From Brevundimonas sp. EYE_349 (GTDB lineage Bacteria; Pseudomonadota; Alphaproteobacteria; Caulobacterales; Caulobacteraceae): DNA of 64,000 nt. Position 1 is the first letter of the stretch. Each line of letters begins with the position of its first letter. Position numbers and translations under genes: made by a program. The DNA lies in assembly GCF_023147505.1 (NCBI RefSeq), contig NZ_JAHXPB010000001.1, forward strand, positions 372,001-436,000, in the 5' to 3' direction. Under the pieces are notes generated by a model. That model saw only the letters and a program-made list of their open reading frames with translations. It was not told the origin of the DNA and searched no databases. Shown one piece after another: positions 1-9,061 of this stretch.

Positions 1-455
1 CAGGCCTGTTCGAAGAAAACGCGCGCCGCATCCAGGCCGCCGTCCAGATAGACCGCCGCCAACAGGGCCTCGACCGCATCGGCGATGACGCCCGCCTTGC
101 GACGTCCGCCGGTCTTGGTCTCGCCTGGCGACAGCCTAAGCGCCAGGCCGACGCCCAGGGCCTCGCCCACGCGGGCGCAGGCGTTCTTGTCGACCAGAGC
201 GTGCAGACTGGACGACAACTGGCCCTCGTCGGCCGTGGGAAAGTCGCTGGACAGCCGCTCGGCCACCAGCAGCCCCAGCACCCGGTCGCCCAGGAACTCC
301 AGCCGTTCGTTGTCGCGCGGGCCATGCACGCCCGCCGGCGCCCCCTCACCCACACTAGCGTGGGTCAGGGCGCGCTCCAGCAGCGCCTTTTCCTTGAACG
401 CATGGCCGATACGGCGCTCAAGCGCGACGACCGCCTCGGCCCGCAGATTGGCCAT
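1..455 (-). CDS. rnc: Ribonuclease III, N-terminal part (runs off the window)
   Basis: Double-strand-specific RNase for rRNA and mRNA processing. The frame is open from the ATG at 455 to the window edge, giving 151 residues (MANLRAEAVVALERRIGHAF...). The signature ERLEFLGD lies at residues 50-57 and DAVEALLAA near 127-135, so the metal-binding acidic residues (E53, D57, D127, E130) are present. The C-terminal dsRNA-binding domain lies outside the window. The start overlaps the lepB stop by one base (TGATG), consistent with translational coupling and with the usual alphaproteobacterial lepB-rnc order. Confidence 0.95.
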   Translation of the reverse strand, partial: MANLRAEAVVALERRIGHAFKEKALLERALTHASVGEGAPAGVHGPRDNERLEFLGDRVLGLLVAERLSSDFPTADEGQLSSSLHALVDKNACARVGEALGVGLALRLSPGETKTGGRRKAGVIADAVEALLAAVYLDGGLDAARVFFEQA

Positions 456-1348
456 CAGTGCAGGACGTTGAAGAACCGGTCCAGACGCACGTTGAACCAG
501 CTGACGGGGTTCCACAGCGAGGAGCCGGGCTTCCACGAGAACAGGATGATCTGCGCCTTCCCGACCAGGTTCTCGGCCGGGACCATGCCTACGCCGCTGG
601 ACTGTTCGACGCGGCTGTCGATCGAGTTGTCGCGGTTGTCGCCCATCATGAAGTAATGGCCGGCAGGCACCTCATACGCGAGGGTGTCGTCCAGATCGTT
701 TCCGGGACCGAAGTCCTGGGTCATGAAGCTCTTGCCCCCGGGCAGGGTTTCGCGGACCTCGGTGACCGGGCGCGGGCCGAAGATGTCCTCGATCTCGGTC
801 CGGCTGACGATCACGTCCTGAACGGGCTTGTCGTTGATATACAGCTTGTTGGCGATCATCTGGATGCGGTCGCCAGGCAGACCGATAACGCGTTTGATGA
901 AGTCGGTCTTGTTGTCGCGCGGCAGTTTGAACACGACGATATCGCCGCGCTTGGGCGCCGAGCCCATGATCCGACCATCGAACAGCGGCGGGCTGAATGG
1001 GATGGAGTGTTTTGAGAAGCCGTACGACCATTTCGACACGACGATATAGTCGCCTTCGTACAGGTTCGGCTCCATCGAGGCGGACGGAATGGTGAAGGGC
1101 TGGAACAGGAATATCCGCAGCACCATGGCGATCAGCAGGGCGAAGACGATGGTCTTGAAGATTTCGCCGGTCTCGCTGGCGGCCGACGCCTTTTTGCCGC
1201 GTTGGCCGGGCTTGTTGGCGTAAACCTTCTGGTTCGCCGTGGTCGGCTCCTGAACCGACTTGACCGGAGCGTCGGCTTCCGACGCCGCAAAACGTTCCTC
1301 GGGGGTGGCGTCGCGATTGGCGTCGTCGGGCTTTTGGTCTTCGCTCAT
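455..1348 (-). CDS. lepB: Signal peptidase I
   Basis: Inner-membrane serine protease that removes signal peptides from Sec/Tat substrates. An N-terminal hydrophilic tail of about 65 residues precedes one membrane segment (about residues 66-82). Box B is PSASMEPN with nucleophile Ser91. The general-base lysine is K152 in DFIKRVIGLPGD, and Box E is MGDNRDNSIDSR. The ATG at 1348 is chosen because GAGGA lies 11 bases upstream; the frame is open further up to an ATG at 1390 without a better ribosome site. Length (297 aa) is normal. It sits between acpS and rnc. Confidence 0.95.
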   Translation of the reverse strand: MSEDQKPDDANRDATPEERFAASEADAPVKSVQEPTTANQKVYANKPGQRGKKASAASETGEIFKTIVFALLIAMVLRIFLFQPFTIPSASMEPNLYEGDYIVVSKWSYGFSKHSIPFSPPLFDGRIMGSAPKRGDIVVFKLPRDNKTDFIKRVIGLPGDRIQMIANKLYINDKPVQDVIVSRTEIEDIFGPRPVTEVRETLPGGKSFMTQDFGPGNDLDDTLAYEVPAGHYFMMGDNRDNSIDSRVEQSSGVGMVPAENLVGKAQIILFSWKPGSSLWNPVSWFNVRLDRFFNVLH

Positions 1349-1403
1349 GCGATCAGGCATCCTCGCCGCGTCCGCGCGGTCATCGGGCACGCCTATAACC
1401 TGA

Positions 1404-1805
1404 TTACGACTGCGGCAAGGCTTCGATCACCACGAAAGCCAGTGCATAGGGATGTTCGTCGCTCAGCGTCAGGTGGATTTTCGCCTCGTGCCCCGCCGGC
1501 GTCAGACGCGCCAGATGCTCGGCCGCATGGCCGGTCAGCGCCATCGTCGGCTGGCCCGAGCGCAGGTTCACCACGCCCATGTCGCGCCAATAGACATCGG
1601 CCCGCATCCCCGTGCCCAAGGCCTTTGCGCAAGCCTCCTTGGCGGCGAACCGTTTGGCGTAGCTCCAGGCCGGGTCCGGTTTGCGGTCCGAGCGCGTACG
1701 TTCCAACTCGGTGAAGCAGCGGTTCTTGAAGCGATCCCCGAACCGATCCAACGACGTCTGGATGCGGCGGATGTCGGAAAGATCGGCGCCGACCCCGATG
1801 ATCAT
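1404..1805 (-). CDS. acpS: Holo-[acyl-carrier-protein] synthase
   Basis: Transfers 4'-phosphopantetheine from CoA to apo-ACP. The 133-aa protein has the family motifs: [12 protein letters not shown] at the N-terminus (Mg-binding Asp), [15 protein letters not shown] near residues 52-66 (catalytic Glu), and [16 protein letters not shown] near the C-terminus. The ATG overlaps the pdxJ stop by four bases (ATGA), so it is probably translated by coupling with pdxJ. Confidence 0.96.
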   Translation of the reverse strand: MIIGVGADLSDIRRIQTSLDRFGDRFKNRCFTELERTRSDRKPDPAWSYAKRFAAKEACAKALGTGMRADVYWRDMGVVNLRSGQPTMALTGHAAEHLARLTPAGHEAKIHLTLSDEHPYALAFVVIEALPQS

Positions 1806-2539
1806 GCCGCGTCCATCGCAGCGCGCATCCGGCGGATGGCGGCGTCCAGACCGATGAAGATCGATTCGCCGATCAGAAAATGGCCGATGTTTAATTCGCG
1901 GATTTCCGGGATAGCCAGCATGCGCGGAGCCGTGTCGTAATCCAGCCCATGCCCCGCATGGACCTCAAGCCCCAGGATGTCGGCCTGGGCGGCGGCGGCG
2001 GCGAGACGTTCGAACTCCACCTCGCGTTCGCCGGGATCGGTCAGATGGCAGTAGCGGCCCGTGTGAAACTCAACCACCTGGGCGCCGACGGCGGCGGCGG
2101 CCTTGACCTGAGCTTCGGACGGTTCGATGAACAAGGACACCCGGATATCGGCCCCGGCCAGCGTCTTCACGACGGGGGCGATAAGCGCCTCTTGACCGGC
2201 GACCGCCAGTCCACCCTCGGTCGTCACCTCCTCGCGCCGTTCGGGCACCAGGCAGGCGGCGTGCGGCCGGTGACGCAACGCGATGGCCAGCATCTCATCC
2301 GTCACAGCCATCTCCAGGTTCAACGGCTTGCCCGCGCGGGCACACAGGGCGCTCAGCACGTCGATATCGGCGTCGGTGATATGGCGGCGATCTTCGCGCA
2401 GATGGGCGGTGATGCCGTCGGCGCCGGCGGCCAGCGCCGCCTCGGCCGCACGGGCCGGATCGGGATGCGCCCCGCCGCGCGCGTTCCGTACGGTGGCGAC
2501 GTGGTCGATGTTGACGCCGAGGCGGACGCGCTGGTTCAT
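1802..2539 (-). CDS. pdxJ: Pyridoxine 5'-phosphate synthase
   Basis: Condenses 1-deoxy-xylulose 5-phosphate with 3-amino-1-hydroxyacetone 1-phosphate to give PNP in DXP-dependent vitamin B6 synthesis. The 245-aa protein has the N-terminal [17 protein letters not shown] motif, the EFHTGRYCH segment around residue 160, and a C-terminal half with [12 protein letters not shown], typical of the PdxJ TIM barrel. It is followed by acpS with a 4-bp overlap. A palindromic repeat lies directly upstream. Confidence 0.96.
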   Translation of the reverse strand: MNQRVRLGVNIDHVATVRNARGGAHPDPARAAEAALAAGADGITAHLREDRRHITDADIDVLSALCARAGKPLNLEMAVTDEMLAIALRHRPHAACLVPERREEVTTEGGLAVAGQEALIAPVVKTLAGADIRVSLFIEPSEAQVKAAAAVGAQVVEFHTGRYCHLTDPGEREVEFERLAAAAAQADILGLEVHAGHGLDYDTAPRMLAIPEIRELNIGHFLIGESIFIGLDAAIRRMRAAMDAA

Positions 2540-2547
2540 CTCAATTC

Positions 2548-2673
2548 CCGCTCATCCCGACGAAAGCCGGGACCCAGTTCTTTTGTATCACCGTCCGCCT
2601 GCCGACGGCCTGCGCGTCTAAGTTCCGCCCATCGCCCAAAGTGCCGGGTCCCGGCTTTCGCGGGAATGAGCGG
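2548..2673. repeat. Intergenic palindromic (REP/MITE-like) element
   Basis: Two 28-base arms, 2548-2575 and 2646-2673, are inverted repeats of each other with three mismatches. They share CCGCTCAT and CGAAAGCCGGGACCC and are separated by about 70 bases. The unit fills almost all of the pdxJ-pyrE gap. It resembles the dispersed extragenic palindromes with a gaaagccgggaccc core that occur in many proteobacteria. No second copy was noticed in this window, so its repetitive nature is inferred. Confidence 0.7.
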
Positions 2674-2683
2674 ACAGAGGATT

Positions 2684-3268
2684 TCACTTCGACAAACGCC
2701 GGCTGCCAGGATCTTCCACCGGCAGCGCTGCCAGTTCCGGCGGCAGGGCGTGGGCGGGATAGGCCGGTACATCCAGCGAGGCCAGGGCGATCAGGGGCAC
2801 GCCCACATCCGCCTTTCCGCCCGAGCGATCAACGATACAGGCCGCCGCGATGACCTCGCCGCCGGCCGCCTGGATGGCCGCGATGCATTCGCGCGAGGAC
2901 AGGCCGGTCGTGACGATGTCCTCGACCATGACGACCTTCTCGCCCGCCTCGACCGAGAAGCCGCGACGCAGTTTGAAAGCGCCGCCTTCGCGCTCGACAT
3001 ACATCGAACGAACCTTCAAGTGCTTGGCCGTCTCATAACCGGGAATGATGCCGCCCACAGCCGGTGAGATGGCGACATCCACCGGACCGACCTTGGCCAC
3101 GATCTTCTCGGCCAATGCCTTGCACAGGCGCTCGCAGCGCGCGCCGTCCATGAAGACCAGGTTCTTCTGCAGGAAGACCGGGCTGTGCAGGCCGGAGGAT
3201 AGGACGAAATGGCCTTCGCGCAGGGCGCCGGCGTCGCGGAATTCGTTGAGGACGTCTTGGGTGTTCAT
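2684..3268 (-). CDS. pyrE: Orotate phosphoribosyltransferase
   Basis: Makes orotidine 5'-phosphate from orotate and PRPP in pyrimidine synthesis. The 194-aa protein carries the PRPP-binding motif [14 protein letters not shown] near residues 112-125 and the N-terminal [17 protein letters not shown] segment typical of the family. It starts at the ATG at 3268, about 50 bases after the LOG gene, in the rsh-LOG-pyrE-pdxJ cluster. Confidence 0.96.
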   Translation of the reverse strand: MNTQDVLNEFRDAGALREGHFVLSSGLHSPVFLQKNLVFMDGARCERLCKALAEKIVAKVGPVDVAISPAVGGIIPGYETAKHLKVRSMYVEREGGAFKLRRGFSVEAGEKVVMVEDIVTTGLSSRECIAAIQAAGGEVIAAACIVDRSGGKADVGVPLIALASLDVPAYPAHALPPELAALPVEDPGSRRLSK

Positions 3269-3318
3269 GACGGCGTTCTAGACCCGGATCGCGCGCGGAT
3301 GAACCCACCCGCTGCGCT

Positions 3319-4077
3319 TCAGTCGATGTTTTCGTTCGGCCGCAGACCGCGCGCCAGAAGTTCCGCCCAGACACCCTCGGCGTCTTCCGCGAAACCGATC
3401 AGGTCCATATCCGAGGCCGCGATCATCCCGTGCTCGATCAGGGCCTCGAAACCGATCACCGACGTCCAATAGGCCTTGTCCACCAGAACGACGGGCACCG
3501 GCGGCGCCTTGCCCGTCTGGCGCAGGGTCAGGATTTCAAACATCTCGTCGAAGGTGCCGAATCCGCCCGGAAACACCACCAGGGCATTGGCGCGCATCGC
3601 CAGATGCATCTTCCGCATCGCGAAATAGTGAAATAGGAAGGTCAGTTCGGGCGTCGAATAGGCGTTCGGCTCCTGCTCGTGCGGCAGGGTGATGTTGAAG
3701 CCGACCGAGGGTGCGCCAGCTTCGAGCGCCCCGCGATTGGCCGCCTCCATGATGCCCGGCCCGCCGCCGGTGGCGATGACATTGTCGCGCGGTTCGCCGA
3801 TCGATCCCCGAAACGCACCGCCCCGTTCGGACGCCAGCCGCCCAAAGGCCCGCGCCTGTTCGTACCAGCGATGGCCTTCGCGGATGCGGGCGCTGCCGAA
3901 GACGACGATGGTGGAGCGCACGCCCCAGGCCCTCAGCGCCTCCTCGGCCTTGGCGTATTCCATCAGGAACCGCACGCCGCGCATGGAATCGCCCATCAAG
4001 AAATCCTGATCCATCGCCGCCATGCGATAGGACGGCGACGCCATCTGGGCGGCGTTCGGCTTGGTCGTTTCGGTCAT
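3319..4077 (-). CDS. LOG-family protein (putative nucleotide 5'-monophosphate phosphoribohydrolase)
   Basis: The 252-aa protein has the two LOG-fold signatures, GGGPGIMEAANRGA and PGGFGTFDEMFE (the PGGxGTxxE motif), which bind the phosphoribosyl moiety and hold the catalytic Glu. Family members cleave AMP-type or cytokinin nucleotides to base plus ribose 5-phosphate; the physiological substrate here is unknown. The ATG at 4077 overlaps the rsh stop (ATGA). The longer frame upstream is only antisense-like shadow inside rsh. Confidence 0.9.
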   Translation of the reverse strand: MTETTKPNAAQMASPSYRMAAMDQDFLMGDSMRGVRFLMEYAKAEEALRAWGVRSTIVVFGSARIREGHRWYEQARAFGRLASERGGAFRGSIGEPRDNVIATGGGPGIMEAANRGALEAGAPSVGFNITLPHEQEPNAYSTPELTFLFHYFAMRKMHLAMRANALVVFPGGFGTFDEMFEILTLRQTGKAPPVPVVLVDKAYWTSVIGFEALIEHGMIAASDMDLIGFAEDAEGVWAELLARGLRPNENID

Positions 4078-6248
4078 TCGCCGCGCGCGCGTTCCACGGA
4101 ATCCACGGACGGATTGGCGCGCAGCGCCGCGATGATCATGGTCGCGTGCTTGGCGTCCTCGACCTCGACATCCACGTCCACGTCGAAGAAGTCTTGCTGA
4201 CGGTGCGCCATCGACAGATTGATGATGTTGCCGCCAGCCTCCCCGATCAGGGTCGTCACCTGACCCAGCACGCCCGGCGCATTGCGAATCGTCGCACGGA
4301 TGCGAGCGGCGGCGACCGCATCCGTCTCGGCCTGGGGCGTCCACTGCAGATCGTGCCAGACCGAATCGTCGTCGGCGAATGCCGCCAGGGTCTGGCAGTC
4401 GATGGTATGCACCGTCAGTCCGGCTTCCGGCTCCAGAATGCCCACAATTCGGTCACCCGGCACCGGGGTGCAGCATTGGCCGAAATGGACCGACACGCCG
4501 GGCGTCAGACCGCCGCCGCGCACGAACAGACGCGCCTTGTCGCCCTCGATCCGCTGCTTCTCCGGCCCGGCCTTCAGTCGTCCCTTCAGGGCGGGGAACA
4601 GAATCTCGGCCGTCGCGGTCGGCGAAAGACGCCCGCGCCCCAGCCCCTCGAACAGATCGTCCTCGCTGGTCGTGGCCAGGGTTTCCAGCACCGGCTTCAG
4701 CGACACGTCGGCCAGCGACTTGTCGATGCGCGCCAGGGTCTGGTCCAGGGCGACGCGGCCCAGCTTGACGAACTCCTCGCGCTCGGAGGTGCGGATATGA
4801 CGACGGATGGCGGACCGGGCGCGGCCCGTCACGGTCAGGCTGCGCCAGTCGGCCGGCACCTCACGCTTGGAGCCGCGAATGATCTCGACCACGTCGCCGT
4901 TCTGCAGCGGCGTGCGCATCGGCTTCAGCTCGCCGTTGACCTTGACGCCAACGGCGGTGTCCCCGACCTCGGTGTGGACGGCGTAGGCGAAGTCAAGCGG
5001 CATTCCCCCGCGCGGCAAGGTGACCAGTTGCCCCTTCGGCGTGAAGACGAACACCTGATCCAGGTACATTTCCAGCTTGGCGTGTTCGACCCAATCCTCG
5101 CCGCCTTCGCCGTGTTCGATGACCTGAACCAGATGGCGAAGGTTCTGCAGCGGGTCGCGACCACCGCCCTGCTCCATCGCCTCGCGGTCGAAGCCATAGG
5201 ACTGGTTTTTGTAGCGCCAGTGGGCGGCGACCCCGTCCTCGGCGACGCGGTCCATCTCCTCGGTGCGAATCTGCATCTCGATCCGCAGGCCGCGCGGGCC
5301 AACGACCGTGGTGTGCAGCGAGCGATAGTTGTTCGACTTCGGCGTGGAGATGAAGTCCTTGAACCGTTCCGGCACCATCGGCCATTCGCGGTGGATGACG
5401 CCCAGCGCGCGGTAACAGTCGTCTTCCGCCTCCACGATGACGCGGAAACCATAAATGTCGGACAGCGACGAGAAGCCGACCGACTTCCTCTGCAGCTTGC
5501 GCCAGATCGAATAGGGGGTCTTCTGCCGGCCATAGACCTTGGCCTTCAGCCCGGCCTCTGACAGCACTCGCTCGACCTCGCCCGCCACGCCTTCGATGGC
5601 GCGACCATGCTCTAGCTTCAGCGCTTCCAGCCGCCGCTCGATGGCGGTCTTGGCGGTCGGGTTCAGATGGGTGAACGCCAGTTCTTCCAGCTCGGACGCG
5701 ATCGAGTGGATGCCGATGGACCGGCCCAACGGTGCGTAGACCTCCAGCGTCTCGCGGCTGATCCGCTCGCGCTTCTCGGGCTTCACGTACTGGAGCGTGC
5801 GCATATTGTGCAGGCGGTCGGCCAGCTTGACCAACAGCACCCGCACGTCCCGACTGATGGCAAGGATGAATTTGCGCAGGTTCTCGGCCTGGCGCGTGTG
5901 CTCGGCCTGAAGCTCCAGCCGCGACAGCTTGGTCACGCCCTCAACAAGGACCGCGACCTCTTCGCCGAACATGCCGGCGATGTCGTCGCGCGTCGCGGAG
6001 GTGTCCTCCACCACGTCATGCAGCAGGGCGGTGACGATGGTGGCGGTGTCGAGCTTGTAGTCTGTCAGTATGCCCGCGACCTGGATCGGGTGGGCGAAAT
6101 AGGGATCGCCCGAGGCCCGCAACTGCGAGCCGTGCATTTTCATCGCATAGACATAGGCGCGGTTCAGCAGCGCTTCGTCGGCGGTTGGGTCATAGGCCTT
6201 TACGGCCTCGATCAGCTCGAACTGACGCAGAATAGGCGCGCGTTTCAA
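4074..6248 (-). CDS. rsh: Bifunctional (p)ppGpp synthetase/hydrolase (Rel/Spo homologue)
   Basis: Controls the stringent response. Domains over 724 aa: the HD hydrolase (FAHPIQ..., LLHDVVEDT near residue 78), a synthetase domain beginning near GRQKTPYSIWRKLQRK (about 240), TGS (VFTPKGQLVTLPRG, about 400), and a C-terminal ACT domain (residues about 645-715). Both catalytic motifs look intact, as in the single Rsh/SpoT of Caulobacterales. It follows rpoZ with a gap of about 120 bases and is coupled to the LOG gene. Confidence 0.96.
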   Translation of the reverse strand: MKRAPILRQFELIEAVKAYDPTADEALLNRAYVYAMKMHGSQLRASGDPYFAHPIQVAGILTDYKLDTATIVTALLHDVVEDTSATRDDIAGMFGEEVAVLVEGVTKLSRLELQAEHTRQAENLRKFILAISRDVRVLLVKLADRLHNMRTLQYVKPEKRERISRETLEVYAPLGRSIGIHSIASELEELAFTHLNPTAKTAIERRLEALKLEHGRAIEGVAGEVERVLSEAGLKAKVYGRQKTPYSIWRKLQRKSVGFSSLSDIYGFRVIVEAEDDCYRALGVIHREWPMVPERFKDFISTPKSNNYRSLHTTVVGPRGLRIEMQIRTEEMDRVAEDGVAAHWRYKNQSYGFDREAMEQGGGRDPLQNLRHLVQVIEHGEGGEDWVEHAKLEMYLDQVFVFTPKGQLVTLPRGGMPLDFAYAVHTEVGDTAVGVKVNGELKPMRTPLQNGDVVEIIRGSKREVPADWRSLTVTGRARSAIRRHIRTSEREEFVKLGRVALDQTLARIDKSLADVSLKPVLETLATTSEDDLFEGLGRGRLSPTATAEILFPALKGRLKAGPEKQRIEGDKARLFVRGGGLTPGVSVHFGQCCTPVPGDRIVGILEPEAGLTVHTIDCQTLAAFADDDSVWHDLQWTPQAETDAVAAARIRATIRNAPGVLGQVTTLIGEAGGNIINLSMAHRQQDFFDVDVDVEVEDAKHATMIIAALRANPSVDSVERARGE

Positions 6249-6367
6249 CTTCGGAGCCGAATCGGCGGGCGCCGTCTGGGGTTCGTTTTTGTTTGCAGCT
6301 TGGGGCGCCGGCGGAACCGCGTCGGTCCGCGCCGGCAGAATAGTGACGCCAGGGGCTCCCTCGGGCG

Positions 6368-6727
6368 TCAGTACCGCTCCTCCTGGCCGCCGTCGCGGTC
6401 GCTTTGCAACGCGCGGATCAGCTCGGCCTCGGCCATGTTCATGTGCTGCGGTTCGGCCAGCAGGGCGACCGTTTCCGCCTCGTCCTCGGCTTCCGTCCGC
6501 TCATCGACGCGCTGCAGCGTGGTGATGATGGTCTCGCGCAGTTCGTCCGGCGCCACGGTGTCGTCGGCGATCTCGCGCAGGGCGACGACCGGGTTCTTGT
6601 CGTTGTCGCGGTCGATGGTCAGTGCGGCGCCGTTGGCGATGCTGCGAGCGCGGTGGCCGGCCATCAGCACCAGCCCAAAGCGGTTCGGAACCTTCTCGAT
6701 GCAGTCTTCGACGGTGACGCGGGCCAT
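6368..6727 (-). CDS. rpoZ: RNA polymerase omega subunit
   Basis: Omega subunit, which aids RNA polymerase assembly. The 119-aa protein begins [28 protein letters not shown], the conserved family N-terminus, and has an acidic C-terminal tail longer than that of E. coli omega, as is usual in alphaproteobacteria. It lies directly upstream of rsh, the common rpoZ-spoT arrangement. Confidence 0.96.
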   Translation of the reverse strand: MARVTVEDCIEKVPNRFGLVLMAGHRARSIANGAALTIDRDNDKNPVVALREIADDTVAPDELRETIITTLQRVDERTEAEDEAETVALLAEPQHMNMAEAELIRALQSDRDGGQEERY

Positions 6728-6828
6728 GAAATTCCTCGAACGCGGGGGAGAACCGCGTCAAATACAGATGGAGACTGCTTTTTGCAACGCCACAGGGGCG
6801 GAAGTTGGGCGCAGCCGCCCTGCCCGGC

Positions 6829-7410
6829 TCACCTCGTGGGGCGCGCGTCCGATCCGACCGAAGCCGTGCCGGCCAAATCAAGCGCCCTTCTTCCATCGGT
6901 CGGATGCGTCCAGTCGGGCGCGATCTCTGCGATCGGCCCCATCACGAACCCTCGTTCGGCTGCGCGGGGATGGGGAAGGATCAGCCCGTCCAGATCGCCG
7001 CTCATCCGCCCATAAGCGATCAAGTCCAGATCAAGTGTGCGCGGGGCGTTGCGGACCGAACGCTGGCGGCCGAACGCGTCCTCGATCCGGCCCAGCGTCG
7101 CCATCAGAGCATGCGGGTCGTGGGCGGTGCGCACAATCGCAACCCCGTTCAGGAACGGCGGTTCGGATGGGTCGGGCCAGGCCAGGGACGACCACCAACT
7201 CGAACGCGCGACGATGTCTATCCCCTCGCTGCGGAACCGCGCCAGCGCCGCCTCCAGCGCTTCGCGGCACGAGGCCCATGCCCCCTTGTCATTGCAGCCC
7301 AGCGCAACGATGACTGCCTGATCCAGGTTCAGCGTCTCGTCGATTCCCACATCGGCGCGGGCCTTCGCCGGGGCGTCATTTTCTTCATTTCTTTTGTCGG
7401 CTTCAACCAT
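6829..7410 (-). CDS. folK: 2-amino-4-hydroxy-6-hydroxymethyldihydropteridine pyrophosphokinase
   Basis: Pyrophosphorylates 6-hydroxymethyl-7,8-dihydropterin in folate synthesis. The HPPK signature RTLDLDLIAYG and the following LPHPRAAERGFVMGPIAEI are clear, as is VIVALGCND at the first strand. The ATG at 7410 has GGTGG about 8 bases upstream, but it would add about 30 residues before the first strand and would overlap the divergent NYN start by two bases. An in-frame GTG at 7350 is an alternative start. Confidence 0.93.
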   Translation of the reverse strand: MVEADKRNEENDAPAKARADVGIDETLNLDQAVIVALGCNDKGAWASCREALEAALARFRSEGIDIVARSSWWSSLAWPDPSEPPFLNGVAIVRTAHDPHALMATLGRIEDAFGRQRSVRNAPRTLDLDLIAYGRMSGDLDGLILPHPRAAERGFVMGPIAEIAPDWTHPTDGRRALDLAGTASVGSDARPTR

Positions 7411-7945
7411 GTTTCATTCCACCGACCGCCTGGCGATCTTCATCGACGGGTCCAATCTCTATTCCGCCGCTCGCGCGCTGCAGCACGACATGGACTTTCG
7501 CCGAATGCTGGACTGGTTCCGCGAGAAATCCGTCCTGACCCGCGCCTACTATTACACGGCCATAATCGAGGGCGAAGAGTTCTCGCCGGTGAAGCCGCTG
7601 GTGGACTGGCTGGACTACAACGCGTTTTCGGTCGTTACCAAGTCGGTGAAACGCTTCACTGACGGCGCCGGCCACAGCCGGATCAAGGGCAATATGGACA
7701 TCGAGATCGCGGTGGACATGCTGGAGTTGGCCCCGCACATCGACCACGCCGTGCTGTTTTCCGGCGACGGCGATTTCCGCCGCGTGGTTCAGGCGATTCA
7801 GGCCAAGGGGGTGCGGGTCACGGTGATCTCCACCCAAAGGACCCAGCCGCCGCACATCGCCGACGAGTTGCGTCGCCAGGCCGACGCCTTCCTGGACCTG
7901 AACGACCTGATGGCCGAGTTCGGCCGCCCGAAGGCCGCGCAATGA
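7409..7945 (+). CDS. NYN-domain (LabA/DUF88-type) putative RNase
   Basis: Single NYN domain of the PIN-like nuclease superfamily, 178 aa. The acidic metal-binding positions appear in FIDGSNLYSAAR (near the N-terminus), IKGNMDIEIAVDML, and LFSGDGDFRRVV. Family members are proposed ribonucleases; the target here is unknown. The ATG at 7409 is used; a TTG at 7394 is in frame. Its stop overlaps the start of the uracil-DNA glycosylase gene (ATGA), so the two are co-translated. Confidence 0.88.
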   Translation: MFHSTDRLAIFIDGSNLYSAARALQHDMDFRRMLDWFREKSVLTRAYYYTAIIEGEEFSPVKPLVDWLDYNAFSVVTKSVKRFTDGAGHSRIKGNMDIEIAVDMLELAPHIDHAVLFSGDGDFRRVVQAIQAKGVRVTVISTQRTQPPHIADELRRQADAFLDLNDLMAEFGRPKAAQ

Positions 7946-8580
7946 GCCTGACGCCCGAGCCGCCTCGCGACTGCCCGCTGTGCCCGCGCCTGGTCGAATA
8001 CCGCCGGGAGAATGCGCGCCGGAACCCCGACTGGTGGAACGGTCCGGCCGCCTCCTTCGGTGATCCGAATGCGCGCCTGCTGATCGCGGGCCTGGCTCCG
8101 GGCCGAACGGGCGCCAACCGCACCGGCCGCCCCTTCACTGGAGACCATGCCGGCTGGCTGCTTTACGACACGCTGAAGAAGGCTGGGTTCGCGCACGGCC
8201 ATTACGATCCCAACGGGCACGACGACCTGACGCTGACGGATTGCATGATCACCAACGCCGTGCGCTGCGCCCCGCCTGGCAACAAGCCCCTGCCGATCGA
8301 AGAGACCAACTGCCGCCCCTTCCTGATCGACCGGCTGAAGCTCCTGCCCAATCTGAAAGTGATCGTGACCCTAGGCGACGTGTCGCGTCGCAACATCCTG
8401 AAGGCCTTCGGACGGCCGGCGTCAGCCATGCCGGCGGGCCATGGGGCACAGGGCGAAGCAGGCGGCTATATCATTCTGAACAGTTATCACTGTTCGCGAT
8501 TGAACACGAACACAGGCCGGCTGACGCCCGAGATGTTCGAGGATATCTTCGCGCGCGTTCGCACTCTGATCGAGGGCTGA
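7942..8580 (+). CDS. Family 5 uracil-DNA glycosylase (UdgB type)
   Basis: Base-excision repair enzyme removing uracil and other deaminated bases. The 212-aa protein has N-terminal cysteines in DCPLCPRL (Fe-S cluster site), motif A AGLAPGRTGANRTGRPFTGD and a C-terminal NSYHCSRLNTNTGRLT motif. GANRTGR with no Asp/Glu activating residue at the family 4 position points to family 5. It is coupled to the NYN gene upstream and converges on smpB. Confidence 0.88.
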   Translation: MSLTPEPPRDCPLCPRLVEYRRENARRNPDWWNGPAASFGDPNARLLIAGLAPGRTGANRTGRPFTGDHAGWLLYDTLKKAGFAHGHYDPNGHDDLTLTDCMITNAVRCAPPGNKPLPIEETNCRPFLIDRLKLLPNLKVIVTLGDVSRRNILKAFGRPASAMPAGHGAQGEAGGYIILNSYHCSRLNTNTGRLTPEMFEDIFARVRTLIEG

Positions 8581-8590
8581 CCTTCGCGGA

Positions 8591-9061
8591 TCAGCCCTTG
8601 TCGCGCATCAGCCGGGCCTTGTCGCGCTGCCAGTCGCGATCCGCGCTGGCCTGCCGCTTGTCGTGCAGCTTCTTGCCCTTGGCCATGGCGATCTCGATCT
8701 TCGCCTTGCCCGCCTCGTTCAGATACAGCCGCACCGGAATGATGGTCTGGCCGTCGCGCTGAACGGCGCCGATCATCCGGTCGATCTGTTTGCGATGCAG
8801 CAGCAGCCGGCGCGGACGACGCGGTTCGTGGTTGAAGCGATTGGCCTGTTTATAGGGCGGGATGTCAGCGTTGATCAGCACCAGATCGCGCCCCTCGGGC
8901 GAGACATAGCTTTCGGCGATATTGGCCCGACCATCGCGCAGCGCCTTGATCTCGGTGCCCAGCAGTTGGATTCCCGCCTCGACGAAATCCTCCAGGAAAT
9001 AGTCGAACCTGGCTCTGCGGTTCTCCGCCAGAACCTTGGTTTTCGGTTTTTCGGACGCCAT
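8591..9061 (-). CDS. smpB: SsrA-binding protein
   Basis: Binds tmRNA and brings it to stalled ribosomes. The 156-aa protein begins with [16 protein letters not shown] and contains [19 protein letters not shown] and the basic C-terminal tail [20 protein letters not shown], all typical of SmpB. The start overlaps the dapA stop by one base. Its RNA partner, ssrA, is about 31 kb away at 40.5 kb. Confidence 0.97.
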   Translation of the reverse strand: MASEKPKTKVLAENRRARFDYFLEDFVEAGIQLLGTEIKALRDGRANIAESYVSPEGRDLVLINADIPPYKQANRFNHEPRRPRRLLLHRKQIDRMIGAVQRDGQTIIPVRLYLNEAGKAKIEIAMAKGKKLHDKRQASADRDWQRDKARLMRDKG

